DNA from: Actinorhabdospora filicis
GTDB taxonomy: Bacteria > Actinomycetota > Actinomycetes > Mycobacteriales > Micromonosporaceae
Length of the DNA: 64,000 nt
Direction of reading: 5' to 3'
Assembly: GCF_030269765.1 (NCBI RefSeq)
Contig: NZ_BSTX01000002.1
Location: forward strand, 901,379 to 965,378
The position numbers and the translations under genes are program-made. A model generated the notes under the pieces. The model had not been told where the DNA came from. It worked only from the letters and a program-made list of their open reading frames with translations, and did not search any database. Below are positions 37,940 through 46,569 of the stretch, in pieces. How positions within the stretch are numbered: position 1 is the first letter of the stretch; every line of letters begins with the position of its first letter.

Positions 37940-38644
37940 CTAGTCGCCGGAGGCCACCTTCGACAGGACCTCGGCCAGCTCGCCGGGCGCGCTCAGCATC
38001 GGCCAGTGGCCGGTGTCCAGGTCGAAGCGGTCGAAGTCCTCGCCGAAGAACGACAGGATCGGCAGACCCGCCGCCACCATCCCGCGCGTGTCATCGGCGG
38101 CGATCAGGACATTGCGGGCGGTCTGCCCACCGGTCAGCGACAGCGCGTCGGTGTAGGACTTGCGCGGATGCGGCTTGGCGCGCGCGTCCAGCAGCGCCAC
38201 GTGCTCGGCGGTCAGCCCGCGACCCGAGTCACCCGCCGCCAGATTCGCCCCGCCCGGGAACGGGATCGAGACCGGATCATCGCACAGCTCCTCCGGCGAG
38301 ACGAACGCCGTCATGCCCATCCCGTCGGCGAAAGGCGCCGAATCCACCCACACCACCCGCGACAGCCGCTCGCCCAGCCGGTCGGCGGCCCCCGTCACCG
38401 GAGCGCCCGAGTAGCTGTGCGCCACCAGGATCACCTCGCGCAGGTCCTCCGACTCCACCAGGTTCACGATGTCGGCGATATGGGTGTCCAGGCCGACCTC
38501 CGGACCGGCCAGGTGGGAGCGCTCGCCGAGGCCGGTCAGCGAGAGCGCGTAGACCTCGTGGCCGCGCCCGCGCAGGCCGGCGGCGACGTCGCGCCAGGCC
38601 CAGGCGCCGAGCCAGGCTCCGGGGACGAGGATGTAGGTGGCCAT
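37940..38644 (-). CDS. Alpha/beta hydrolase
   Basis: A 234-residue hydrolase starting ATYILVPGAWLGAWAWRDVA, the oxyanion-hole HGxxxG region in its esterase form. The nucleophile is Ser in VILVAHSYSGAPV, and a catalytic His is in DTGHWPML near the end. It resembles salicylate-esterase/hydroxynitrile-lyase-like enzymes (family inference). It starts 81 bases from the divergent WYL regulator, which probably controls it, and ends 11 bases before the serpin start, so those two may be co-transcribed. Confidence 0.85.
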   Translation of the reverse strand: MATYILVPGAWLGAWAWRDVAAGLRGRGHEVYALSLTGLGERSHLAGPEVGLDTHIADIVNLVESEDLREVILVAHSYSGAPVTGAADRLGERLSRVVWVDSAPFADGMGMTAFVSPEELCDDPVSIPFPGGANLAAGDSGRGLTAEHVALLDARAKPHPRKSYTDALSLTGGQTARNVLIAADDTRGMVAAGLPILSFFGEDFDRFDLDTGHWPMLSAPGELAEVLSKVASGD

Positions 38645-38711
38645 CGGTGACTCCTTCGTTCAGCGGTGTGCCTTGAGCTTAGAAGCCAATCAGGACCGAA
38701 CCCGCCCGGAT

Positions 38712-38717
38712 TAAACT
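38712..38717 (+). promoter_or_regulatory. -10 box of the WYL regulator gene
   Basis: TAAACT lies seven bases before the ATG at 38725 with no ribosome site between, suggesting a leaderless mRNA. The 80-base divergent region to the hydrolase holds no long palindrome. Confidence 0.5.
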
Positions 38718-38724
38718 GTGCGTC

Positions 38725-39687
38725 ATGCCACCCGCCGAACGCGTGCCCGGGACCGCGATCCTGGCCCTGCTGGAGCTGCTCCAGTCCGGGCGCGAGTACA
38801 CCGGCCCCGAGCTGGCCGCCCGCCTCGATGTCGACGAGCGGACCGTCCGCCGCTACGCCGCCCGCCTGGCCGAACTCGGCCTGCCGGTCACCGCCCGCCG
38901 CGGCCGCTACGGCGGCTACCGTCTCGGGCCCGGCTACAAGCTTCCGCCGCTGATGCTCACCGACGGCGAGGCCGTCGCCGTCACCCTCGGCCTGGTCGCC
39001 GCCACCCGCACCGGAATGTCCACCCTGGACGGCGAGACCGCCCTGGCCAAACTCCGCCGCGTCCTGCCCGAGCGGCTGCGCGAGCGCACCGCGCTGCTGG
39101 AGTCCGGCCTGGTCTTCACCGCGCCCGCCGTCGCCGGGGACGGCCCGCGCGCCACCATCCTGCTCACCCTCGGCGAGGCCGTCGCCTGCCGCCACCGCGT
39201 CCGCCTGGCCTACCGCTCCTGGAAGGGCGAGGACAGCGAACGCGACCTCGACCCCTACGGCATCGTCCTGCACAGCGGACGCTGGTACGTCAGCGGCCAC
39301 GACCACCGCTCCGGGCAGCTGCGCACCTTCCGCCTCGACCGGATCAGCGCCGCCACCGCCGTCGCCGGCGACTTCACCGTCCCCGGCGACTACGACGCCG
39401 TGGAGCACCTGATGCGCTCCCTCAACGCCGTCGCCTACCGCTGGCCCTGCGAGATCCTGCTGCACACCACCATCGAGGACGCCCGGAACCGTATTCCGCG
39501 ATCCGTCGGTGAACTGTCGGTGACCGGACACGGCGTCCTCTACCGGACCCGCGCGGAGAACCTCCCGGGCCTGGCCGGGATGCTGGCCACCCTGGGCTGC
39601 GACTTCACCGTCCGCGAGCCCGAGGAGCTGCGGGTGGCCCTCGGCGAGCTCGCCGAGCGCCTGAAGCGGGGCGCGGCAAAGGATTGA
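38725..39687 (+). CDS. WYL-domain transcriptional regulator
   Basis: A 320-residue regulator: HTH_11-type winged helix (YTGPELAARLDVDERTVRRY, then RGRYGGYRLGPGYKLPPLML), a helical linker, a WYL domain (HRVRLAYRSWKGEDSERDLD, PYGIVLHSGRWYVSG) and a WCX C-terminal extension. WYL proteins bind ligands or nucleic acids and often control stress or DNA-damage genes. It is divergent from the alpha/beta hydrolase gene, its likely target. Confidence 0.88.
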   Translation: MPPAERVPGTAILALLELLQSGREYTGPELAARLDVDERTVRRYAARLAELGLPVTARRGRYGGYRLGPGYKLPPLMLTDGEAVAVTLGLVAATRTGMSTLDGETALAKLRRVLPERLRERTALLESGLVFTAPAVAGDGPRATILLTLGEAVACRHRVRLAYRSWKGEDSERDLDPYGIVLHSGRWYVSGHDHRSGQLRTFRLDRISAATAVAGDFTVPGDYDAVEHLMRSLNAVAYRWPCEILLHTTIEDARNRIPRSVGELSVTGHGVLYRTRAENLPGLAGMLATLGCDFTVREPEELRVALGELAERLKRGAAKD

Positions 39688-39966
39688 GCGGGCCCGTCGC
39701 GCACGTGGCGGACGGACGGTACCGTCGTCTTCTCGGCACGAGGAGTGACGGAGATGATCCCGACGGCGGCGCGGCGGACGACCGACCCCGCGCGCTACGT
39801 GGCACGGATCCGCTTCAAGACCGGACCGCCGCCACGGCACGGGCACGACCCCGACGCGGGCGGCGAAGCGCCGTCCGCGCGCGAGCGCGACGGTGGAGAC
39901 GGCCGCCGCGACTCACGGCTCCCGGTCCGGGATTTCCCCCGAAACCCCATTCACGGAGGTGGAGCC
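39688..39966 (+). other. Leader region before egtB
   Basis: This 279-base gap carries TACCGT at 39720-39725 and GAGGAG before in-frame GTG 39745 and ATG 39754. That frame continues without a stop into egtB and would add 71-74 residues rich in Arg, Pro, Gly and Asp with no resemblance to EgtB. Either it is an untranslated leader, a short coupled leader frame, or an unusual N-terminal extension. Confidence 0.4.
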
Positions 39967-41256
39967 GTGTCCACGGATGCGCGCGCCCGCGCGGCCGCCG
40001 ACCTGCTCCGCGCCAGGGCGCGGAGCACGATTCTGACCGACGTCGGCGACGACGATCTGACCCGACAGCACTCTCCCCTGATGTCCCCGCTCGTGTGGGA
40101 CCTGGCGCACATCGGCAACCAGGAGGAACTCTGGCTGGTCCGCGACGTGGGGCGGCGTGAGCCGGTCCGCGACGACATCGACCGCCTCTACGACGCCTTC
40201 AAGCACCCGCGCGCCACCCGCCCGTCCCTGCCGCTGCTGGGACCCGGCGAGGCCCGCGCGTACGTGCGGACCGTGCGCGACAAGGTCCTCGACATCCTCG
40301 ACACCGTGCCCCTGGAGGGCGCGCGCCTCGTGGACGGCGGCTTCGCCTTCGGCATGATCGCCCAGCACGAGCAGCAGCACGACGAGACGATGCTGGCCAC
40401 CCATCAGCTGCGCGAGGGCGACCCGGCGCTGACCGCGCCACCGCCGCCACCGTCCATCGCCGACGTCGGGCGCGAGGTCCTGGTGCCCGGCGGGCCGTTC
40501 ACGATGGGCACCAGCGCCGAGCCGTGGGCCCTGGACAACGAGCGGCCCGCGCACGAGGTGGACGTGGCGTCGTTCCACATCGACACCGCGCCGGTGACCA
40601 ACGCCCAGTACGCGGTGTTCATCGACGACGGCGGCTACCTCGACCCGCGCTGGTGGAGCCCGGAGGGCTGGCACCACCGCGTCCACAAGGGACTGGTGCG
40701 GCCGATGCACTGGCACGGCGACGGCACCTGTACCCACTTCGGGGTCCGCGCCCCGATCGACCCCGCCGCGCCCGTCGTGCACGTCTGCTACCACGAGGCC
40801 GCCGCCTACGCCGCCTGGGCGGGCCGCCGCCTGCCCACCGAGGCCGAGTGGGAGAAGGCCGCCCGCCACGACCCGGAGACCGGCCGCTCGCGCCGCTACC
40901 CCTGGGGCGACGCCGATCCCGGCGAGGCGCACGCCAACCTCGGCCAGCGGCACCTGCGGCCCGCCCCGGTCGGCGCGTACCCGGCGGGCGCGTCGCCGCT
41001 GGGCGTGCACCAGCTCATCGGCGACGTGTGGGAGTGGACCAGCAGCGACTTCCACGGCTACCCCGGCTTCGCCGCCTTCCCCTACCGCGAGTACTCCGAG
41101 GTCTTCTTCGGCACCGAGTACAAGGTCCTGCGCGGCGGCTCCTTCGGCACCGACGCGGTCGCCTGCCGCGGCACCTTCCGCAACTGGGACCTGCCCGTAC
41201 GCCGGCAGATCTTCGCCGGTTTCCGCTGCGCGCGAGACGCCCGGGAGGGCGAGTGA
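39967..41256 (+). CDS. egtB: Ergothioneine biosynthesis sulfoxide synthase EgtB
   Basis: A 429-residue protein. The N-terminal DinB-like helical domain carries iron ligands His48 (DLAHIGNQEELW) and a HxxxH pair in IAQHEQQHDETML. The C-terminal formylglycine-enzyme-like domain has GGPFTMGTS, RLPTEAEWEKAA, GDVWEWTSS and VLRGGSFGT. EgtB joins trimethylhistidine (hercynine) to gamma-glutamylcysteine or cysteine with oxygen and Fe(II). GTG 39967 follows GGAGGTGGAG closely and matches the family start. It heads egtB-egtC-egtD; neither egtA (glutamate-cysteine ligase) nor egtE lies beside them. Confidence 0.93.
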   Translation: MSTDARARAAADLLRARARSTILTDVGDDDLTRQHSPLMSPLVWDLAHIGNQEELWLVRDVGRREPVRDDIDRLYDAFKHPRATRPSLPLLGPGEARAYVRTVRDKVLDILDTVPLEGARLVDGGFAFGMIAQHEQQHDETMLATHQLREGDPALTAPPPPPSIADVGREVLVPGGPFTMGTSAEPWALDNERPAHEVDVASFHIDTAPVTNAQYAVFIDDGGYLDPRWWSPEGWHHRVHKGLVRPMHWHGDGTCTHFGVRAPIDPAAPVVHVCYHEAAAYAAWAGRRLPTEAEWEKAARHDPETGRSRRYPWGDADPGEAHANLGQRHLRPAPVGAYPAGASPLGVHQLIGDVWEWTSSDFHGYPGFAAFPYREYSEVFFGTEYKVLRGGSFGTDAVACRGTFRNWDLPVRRQIFAGFRCARDAREGE

Positions 41257-41290
41257 GGAGCCGTCGGGACGTGAAGGGGGACGCCGCCTG

Positions 41291-42028
41291 ATGTGCCGTC
41301 ATCTCGCCTACCTCGGGCCGCGCGTCAGCCTGGCGAGGGTCCTGCTGGAGCCCGAGCACTCTTTACTGCGCCAGTCCTGGGCGCCCGCCGACATGCGCGG
41401 CGGCGGCACCATCAACGCCGACGGCTTCGGGATCGGCTGGTACCACCAGGGACGCGCCGTCCGGTACCGGCGCCCGTGCCCGATGTGGAGCGACACCGGC
41501 CTGGCCGCGCTGGCCGACACCACGGTCGCCTGCGCGTTCATGGCCGCCATCCGCTCGGCCACCGTCGGGATGCCGGTGGTGGAGACCGCCTGCGCGCCCT
41601 TCGGCGACGACACCTGGCTGTTCAGCCACAACGGGCGCGTCACCGGCTGGCCCGGCAGCCTCGCCGGGCTGGCCGCCGGGATCCCGCCGGTCGACCTGTA
41701 CACCATCGACGCGCCGACCGACTCGGCGCTGCTGTGGGTGCTGCTGCGCGACCGGCTGCGCAAGGGGATCCCGCCGGGGGAGGCCCTGGGCTCCCTCACC
41801 GCCGAGGTCCTGGCCGCCGCGCCCGGCTCCCGGCTCAACCTGCTGCTCACCGACGGGACCGGCGTCTGGGCGACGACCGCCGGTCACTCACTGTCCATCC
41901 TGCACCGGGGCGGCGTCGTCATGCTCGCCTCGGAACCGCACGGCCGGCGCGGCGACTGGACCGCCGTCCCGGACGGGCGGCTCGTCGCCGCCGACATGTC
42001 CATGTACACAGTGGAGGCTCTCGCATGA
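41291..42028 (+). CDS. egtC: Ergothioneine biosynthesis amidohydrolase EgtC
   Basis: A 245-residue class II glutamine amidotransferase-fold enzyme with nucleophile Cys2 exposed after removal of Met1 (MCRHLAYLGP). The family motif NADGFGIGWY is present, and LFSHNGRV follows. EgtC removes the glutamyl group from the gamma-glutamyl-hercynylcysteine sulfoxide made by EgtB. It lies 34 bases behind egtB and overlaps egtD by four bases (ATGA), so the three enzymes are co-translated. Confidence 0.93.
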   Translation: MCRHLAYLGPRVSLARVLLEPEHSLLRQSWAPADMRGGGTINADGFGIGWYHQGRAVRYRRPCPMWSDTGLAALADTTVACAFMAAIRSATVGMPVVETACAPFGDDTWLFSHNGRVTGWPGSLAGLAAGIPPVDLYTIDAPTDSALLWVLLRDRLRKGIPPGEALGSLTAEVLAAAPGSRLNLLLTDGTGVWATTAGHSLSILHRGGVVMLASEPHGRRGDWTAVPDGRLVAADMSMYTVEALA

Positions 42029-42999
42029 CCGCCGACGTGGAGATCGAGGAGCATCTCGTCCCCGGCGACATCGCCGCGCAGATGCGCGGCGACGTCCTGG
42101 CCGGGCTGGGCGCGACGCCGAAGTGGCTGCCGCCCAAATGGTTCTACGACGACGCGGGCAGCGCGCTCTTCGAGGAGATCACCCGCCTGCCCGAGTACTA
42201 CCCGACCCGCGCCGAACGCGAGATCCTCACCGCGCGGGCCCCCGCCATCGCCGCCGCCGGCGACGCCAAGACCCTGGTGGAACTGGGCTCGGGCTCCTCG
42301 GAGAAGACCCTGCTGCTCCTGGACGCCCTGCGCGCCCACGGCAGCCTCGCCCGCTTCGTCCCCCTCGACGTCTCCGGCGGCGCGCTGCGCGAGGCCGCCA
42401 CCCGCATCGCCGGGCGCTACCCCGGACTGGAGGTGCACGGCATCGTCGGCGACTTCACCCGCCACCTCCAGCACCTCCCCATGGGCCCCGGGCGGCTGAT
42501 CGCGTTCCTGGGCGGCACGATCGGCAACCTCGACCCCGGCGAGCGCGCGGCGTTCCTGTCCTCGGTCCGCGCGGTCCTGGAACCGGGGGAGGCCCTGCTC
42601 CTGGGCGCCGACCTCGTCAAGGACCCCGCCACCCTCGTCGCCGCCTACGACGACGCCACCGGGGTGACCGCGGAGTTCAACCGCAACGTCCTGCGCGTCC
42701 TCAACCACCGCCTCGGCGCCGACTTCGACCCGGCGGCCTTCGACCACGTCGCGGTCTGGGACGCCGAGCGCGAGTGGATCGAGATGCGCCTGCGCTCCCG
42801 CTACGCCCAGGACGTGGCGATACCCGGGGTGGGCCTGACGGTGTCCTTCGCCAAGGACGAGGACCTGCGCACCGAGATCTCGGCGAAGTTCCGCCGCGAG
42901 GGCCTCACCGGCGAGCTGGCCGCCGCCGGTTTCACCGTCGGCCGCTGGTGGACCGACGCGGCCGGGCGCTTCGCCCTGGCCCTGGCGCTGGCCGACTGA
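42025..42999 (+). CDS. egtD: Histidine N-alpha-methyltransferase EgtD
   Basis: A 324-residue SAM-dependent enzyme that trimethylates histidine to hercynine, the first committed step of ergothioneine synthesis. Visible features: PPKWFYDDAGSALFEEIT, SAM site LVELGSGSSEKT, LIAFLGGTIGNL, and the substrate-binding region with FNRNVL and IEMRLRSR. Length is normal for the family. It is last of the egtBCD group; the next gene is 114 bases away with its own ribosome site. Confidence 0.93.
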   Translation: MTADVEIEEHLVPGDIAAQMRGDVLAGLGATPKWLPPKWFYDDAGSALFEEITRLPEYYPTRAEREILTARAPAIAAAGDAKTLVELGSGSSEKTLLLLDALRAHGSLARFVPLDVSGGALREAATRIAGRYPGLEVHGIVGDFTRHLQHLPMGPGRLIAFLGGTIGNLDPGERAAFLSSVRAVLEPGEALLLGADLVKDPATLVAAYDDATGVTAEFNRNVLRVLNHRLGADFDPAAFDHVAVWDAEREWIEMRLRSRYAQDVAIPGVGLTVSFAKDEDLRTEISAKFRREGLTGELAAAGFTVGRWWTDAAGRFALALALAD

Positions 43000-43113
43000 G
43001 GGCACCGGGCGGGCGGCGAGAGCGCCGTCCGCCCGGCTCCGCGACGAGGCCATCGTCTTGGCAGTGGGAGTACGCTTCCGTCGCCCGCACCTCCCGTGCC
43101 CCCAGGAGACGCC

Positions 43114-43704
43114 ATGTCGGTCCCCACCGGCGGATTCACCGCCCCGCCCCGCGAGACGGCCCAGCCGGTGCCGTACCTCGCCTCGCCCTGGGAGCGCCTG
43201 GGCGCCAAGATGATCGACCAGCTCATCGTCGGCAGCGCCGTCAGCGTCGTGGCCGTGCCCCTGATGATCCTCTTCATGCTCGACGTGCTGGACCAGAGCG
43301 AGGAGAGCCGGCGGCGGCTGGCCGCGGGCGAGCACCTCGGCTTCGGCGACGCCTTCCCGCCGAGCCTGCTGCTCATGTGGGCGGCGGTCTTCGTCCTGAG
43401 CGCGCTGGCCACGATGGCCTACGACACGATCCTCACCGTCAAGTGGGGCGCCACCGTCGGCAAACGCGTCCTGCGCCTGAAGATCATCCAGCGCGAGGAC
43501 GGCGCCACCCCCGGCTGGGGCCGCATGGCCGCCCGCAGCGGCTTCACCGTCGTGCTCGGCCTGGTGCCCTGCGTCAACTGGCTCGATCCACTGTGGGTGT
43601 TCCTCAACCCCGACAAGCAGGCCCTCCACGACAAGGTCGCCCGCACCGTCGTCGTCAAGCTCCCCCCACCACAGCCGGTGTACGCCCCCTATCCCGGGCA
43701 CTGA
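43114..43704 (+). CDS. RDD-family membrane protein, copy 1
   Basis: A 196-residue protein with three predicted membrane helices. It has the RDD-type start SPWERLGAKMIDQLIVG, the central TVGKRVLRLKII motif and the C-terminal KQALHDKVARTVVV motif. RDD proteins are small membrane proteins; some are sodium/proton antiporters, most are unassigned. ATG 43114 follows AGGAG by five bases. It is the first of three consecutive relatives, evidently a tandem duplication. Confidence 0.85.
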   Translation: MSVPTGGFTAPPRETAQPVPYLASPWERLGAKMIDQLIVGSAVSVVAVPLMILFMLDVLDQSEESRRRLAAGEHLGFGDAFPPSLLLMWAAVFVLSALATMAYDTILTVKWGATVGKRVLRLKIIQREDGATPGWGRMAARSGFTVVLGLVPCVNWLDPLWVFLNPDKQALHDKVARTVVVKLPPPQPVYAPYPGH

Positions 43705-43857
43705 GCAGCCCTCCCGGGCAGCCCCGCCTGCCCTTCCCGCCGCCCTTGTGGACATTGGGGTTCCCACCGGACCTCACCTATGGTTCTCTCAGCCCCAGTG
43801 CACCCATGCCCGTCAGCCCGAGATCACGTCCCCCTCTTCTTGCCCGAGAGGAACGTC

Positions 43858-44442
43858 ATGTCCATGCCCGCCGGCGGCTTCGCCGTGCCCATGCGCGCGC
43901 CCGCGCCCATGCCCGTCACCCTCGCCTCCCCCTGGGAGCGCCTCGCCGCCCACTTACTCGACAACCTCATCGTCGGGGGCCTCACCAGCGTCATCACCAT
44001 TCCACTGTGGCTGATGAACACCGCCGACCGGGCCCGCCACCAGCAGGACGTGCAGCAGCGGATCCTGTCCGGTGAGCACGCCGACCTCTCCGACGCCTTC
44101 TACGGCCGCTACTACCTCGGCCTCGCCCTCATCAGCGCCATCGTCATGCTCGCCCAGGTGGCCTACCAGATCCTCATGACCACCCGCTGGGAGGCGACCG
44201 TCGGCAAACGCGTCCTGCGCCTGCGGATCGTGCGCGCCGAGGACTGGCGCCCGCCCACCGGCGGGCGGATGCTGGCCCGGGCCGGCGTCGCCGGCCTCTT
44301 CGGGATCATCAACTGCGTAGCCCTCGCCGACGTCCTGTCGATCTTCGGCGCCCGCCGCCAGACCCTGCACGACATCTGCGGCCGGACCTCCGTGATCAAG
44401 CTCCCGCCACCCCTCCCACCTGGCTACACGCCGTACCGGTAA
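43858..44442 (+). CDS. RDD-family membrane protein, copy 2
   Basis: A 194-residue paralogue of the preceding gene, with three membrane helices and the motifs SPWERLAAHLLDNLIVG, TVGKRVLRLRIV and RRQTLHDICGRTSVI. The closing motif has lost the usual DK pair (LHDICGRT in place of LHDKVART). ATG 43858 follows GAGAGGAA; the 153-base gap to copy 1 may hold a separate promoter. Function unknown beyond the family. Confidence 0.82.
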   Translation: MSMPAGGFAVPMRAPAPMPVTLASPWERLAAHLLDNLIVGGLTSVITIPLWLMNTADRARHQQDVQQRILSGEHADLSDAFYGRYYLGLALISAIVMLAQVAYQILMTTRWEATVGKRVLRLRIVRAEDWRPPTGGRMLARAGVAGLFGIINCVALADVLSIFGARRQTLHDICGRTSVIKLPPPLPPGYTPYR

Positions 44443-44518
44443 AGTCCCGTCACGCCGCGTGCCCACGCGGCGTGACGCCCCTTTCGCCCAAAGCCCACAC
44501 CCCGAAAGACCGCCGCAC

Positions 44519-44785
44519 ATGGCCAAGCGCTTCCGCGCGCCCAAAACCCCCGCCGTGCCGCTCGCGCCCCTGGGCGTCCGCCTCCTGGCCCGCCTCATCG
44601 ACGGCGCGATCCTCACCGCGCTCGTCCTGCCGCTCTCGCTCCTGGTCCGCTCCGGCGACATCGACCCGCTGTTCTGCCTCTGGGACAAACCCAACCGCCA
44701 GACCCTCCACGACAAGGCCGCCCGCACCATCGTCATCGCCGACCGCGCCCGCAGGCACGGCGACGCCCTCGCCGTCCTCGGCTGA
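44519..44785 (+). CDS. RDD-family protein, internally deleted copy 3
   Basis: Only 88 residues. It keeps the RDD N-terminal helix (LGVRLLARLIDGAILTALVL) and the C-terminal motif NRQTLHDKAARTIVI but lacks everything between, including helices 2-3 and the TVGKRVLRL loop. The join falls near LVRSGDIDPLFCLWDK and keeps the frame. It may be a decaying copy or a working one-helix derivative that pairs with copies 1 and 2. There is no clear ribosome site before ATG 44519. It lies 76 bases behind copy 2. Confidence 0.6.
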   Translation: MAKRFRAPKTPAVPLAPLGVRLLARLIDGAILTALVLPLSLLVRSGDIDPLFCLWDKPNRQTLHDKAARTIVIADRARRHGDALAVLG

Positions 44786-44833
44786 CACCCGCTCCGTCAG
44801 CCTCGTGTCAGCACCCGGCGCGAGGCTCGGAGC

Positions 44834-45799
44834 ATGTTCAGCACCAGCGACCACTACGCCATCGAGGCCCACGGCCTCGTCAAACGCTTCGGCGACAAGA
44901 CCGCCCTCGACGGCGCCGGCCTCACCGCCCGCACCGGCACCGTCCTGGGCGTCCTTGGCCCCAACGGCGCCGGGAAGACCACCGCCGTGCGGATCCTGGC
45001 CACCCTCCTGCGACCCGACGCCGGCACCGCCCGCGTCGACGGCCACGACGTCACCACCGACGGCCACAAGGTCCGCGAACTCATCGGCCTCACCGGCCAG
45101 TACGCCTCCGTCGACGAAGACCTCACCGGCGAGCAGAACCTCGTCCTCGTCGGCCGCCTCCTCGGCCTCACCCGCGCCGAGACCCGCCGCCGCGCCCGCG
45201 ACCTCCTCGACCGCTTCGGCATCACCGAGGCCGCCGGACGCCGCGCCAAGGGCTACTCCGGCGGCATGCGCCGCCGCCTCGACCTCGCCGTCAGCCTCAT
45301 CGGCCGCCCCCGCTTTCTGTTCCTCGACGAGCCCACCACCGGCCTCGACCCCCACGCCCGCAACGACCTGTGGACGGTGATCCGCGAACACGTCGCCGAC
45401 GGCGTCACCGTCCTGCTCACCACCCAGTACCTCGACGAGGCCGACCAGCTCGCCGACACCATCGCCGTCATCGACCACGGCCGCGTCGTCGCCTCCGGCA
45501 CCCCCGACGAGCTCAAGGCCGCCGTCGGCGGCCAGCGCCTGGAGGTCCGCCCCCTCGACCCCGGCCGCCTCACCGACGCCGTCGCCGTCCTGCGCGACCT
45601 CACCGGCGCCGAACCCGAGGAAAACGGCGGGCTGCTGAGCGTCGGCGTCCACGACCCGCACCTGCCACCGGCGGCCCTGCGCCGCCTCGACGACGCCGGG
45701 ATCCTCGTCGGCGAGCTCGCCCTGCGCCGCCCCAGCCTCGACGACGTGTTCCTGTCCATCACCGGCCACACCGCCCACGCCGAAGGAGCCCTCGCGTGA
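44834..45799 (+). CDS. ABC exporter ATPase, DrrA type
   Basis: A 321-residue ATPase of the daunorubicin-resistance family: Walker A GPNGAGKTT, signature YSGGMRRRLDLAVSL, Walker B FLFLDEPTTGLD, and the GLDPHARNDLW motif of DrrA. A C-terminal domain of about 80 residues ends with RPSLDDVFLSITGH, typical of this subfamily. It overlaps the permease gene by four bases (GTGA). Together they export a hydrophobic compound; substrate unknown. Confidence 0.9.
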   Translation: MFSTSDHYAIEAHGLVKRFGDKTALDGAGLTARTGTVLGVLGPNGAGKTTAVRILATLLRPDAGTARVDGHDVTTDGHKVRELIGLTGQYASVDEDLTGEQNLVLVGRLLGLTRAETRRRARDLLDRFGITEAAGRRAKGYSGGMRRRLDLAVSLIGRPRFLFLDEPTTGLDPHARNDLWTVIREHVADGVTVLLTTQYLDEADQLADTIAVIDHGRVVASGTPDELKAAVGGQRLEVRPLDPGRLTDAVAVLRDLTGAEPEENGGLLSVGVHDPHLPPAALRRLDDAGILVGELALRRPSLDDVFLSITGHTAHAEGALA

Positions 45800-46569
45800 A
45801 CAACCTCCTCACCCAGGGCCTGACCCTCACCTGGCGCGGCCTGGTCCCCATGCGCAACTCACCCGGCCAGATCATCGGCCTGCTCATGCAGCCGCTGATC
45901 ATGATCCTGGTGTTCGTGTACCTCTTCGGCGGCGCCAACAACGACGGCGACCGCGCCGGAGTCGTCCTCTACGCCCTGCCCGGCGTCCTGGCCCAGGTCA
46001 CCCTCATGGGCACCGGCCGCACCGGCATGATGCTGCACACCGACCTCACCAACGGCGTCTTCGACCGCGTCCGCGGCCTGCCGATCTCGCGTACCGCGCC
46101 ACTGCTCGGCCGCGTCCTGGCCGACACCGTCGCGCTGGCCATCTCCGCCGTCGCCGCCCTCGGCATGGGCTACGTCGTGGGCTTCCGCGTCGCCACGGGA
46201 CCCGCGCAGGCCCTCCTGGCGCTACTCGTCCTGCTCGGCTTCGCCATGTGCGTCGGCTGCGTCTCGGCCTGGGTCGGGCTCATCGCCAAGAACCCCGCCG
46301 GGATCCAGGTCCTCATCACCGCCGTCATGCTCCCGCTGGCCATGGGCAGCAACGCCTACATGAACCCCGAGTACGCGCCCGGCTGGATGCGCGGCTGGCT
46401 GGAGATCAACCCGGTCTCACACCTGGTCTCGGTCATCCGCGGACTGCTCATCGGCGGCGACTACGCCACCGGCCTCGGCGGGCACCTGCTCGCCACCGCC
46501 ATCTGGGGCGCGGTGATCGCCGCCGTCGCCGCCCCACTGGCCGTCACCGCCTACAAGCGCCGGATCTAG
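45796..46569 (+). CDS. ABC-2 type permease, DrrB type
   Basis: A 257-residue protein with six predicted helices; the N-terminal region TWRGLVPMRNSPGQIIGLLM and the FDRVRGLPISRTA motif identify the DrrB/ABC-2 family. It ends YKRRI at 46569. Its last 153 bases are also covered by the reading frame of the convergent AfsR-like gene on the other strand, because that gene has no earlier stop. Confidence 0.88.
   Translation: MNNLLTQGLTLTWRGLVPMRNSPGQIIGLLMQPLIMILVFVYLFGGANNDGDRAGVVLYALPGVLAQVTLMGTGRTGMMLHTDLTNGVFDRVRGLPISRTAPLLGRVLADTVALAISAVAALGMGYVVGFRVATGPAQALLALLVLLGFAMCVGCVSAWVGLIAKNPAGIQVLITAVMLPLAMGSNAYMNPEYAPGWMRGWLEINPVSHLVSVIRGLLIGGDYATGLGGHLLATAIWGAVIAAVAAPLAVTAYKRRI

Noticed and set aside
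39745..39966. N-terminal extension of EgtB
   Set aside because: Low-complexity Arg/Pro/Gly residues without EgtB homology; GTG 39967 has a strong ribosome site. Kept only as a possible leader.
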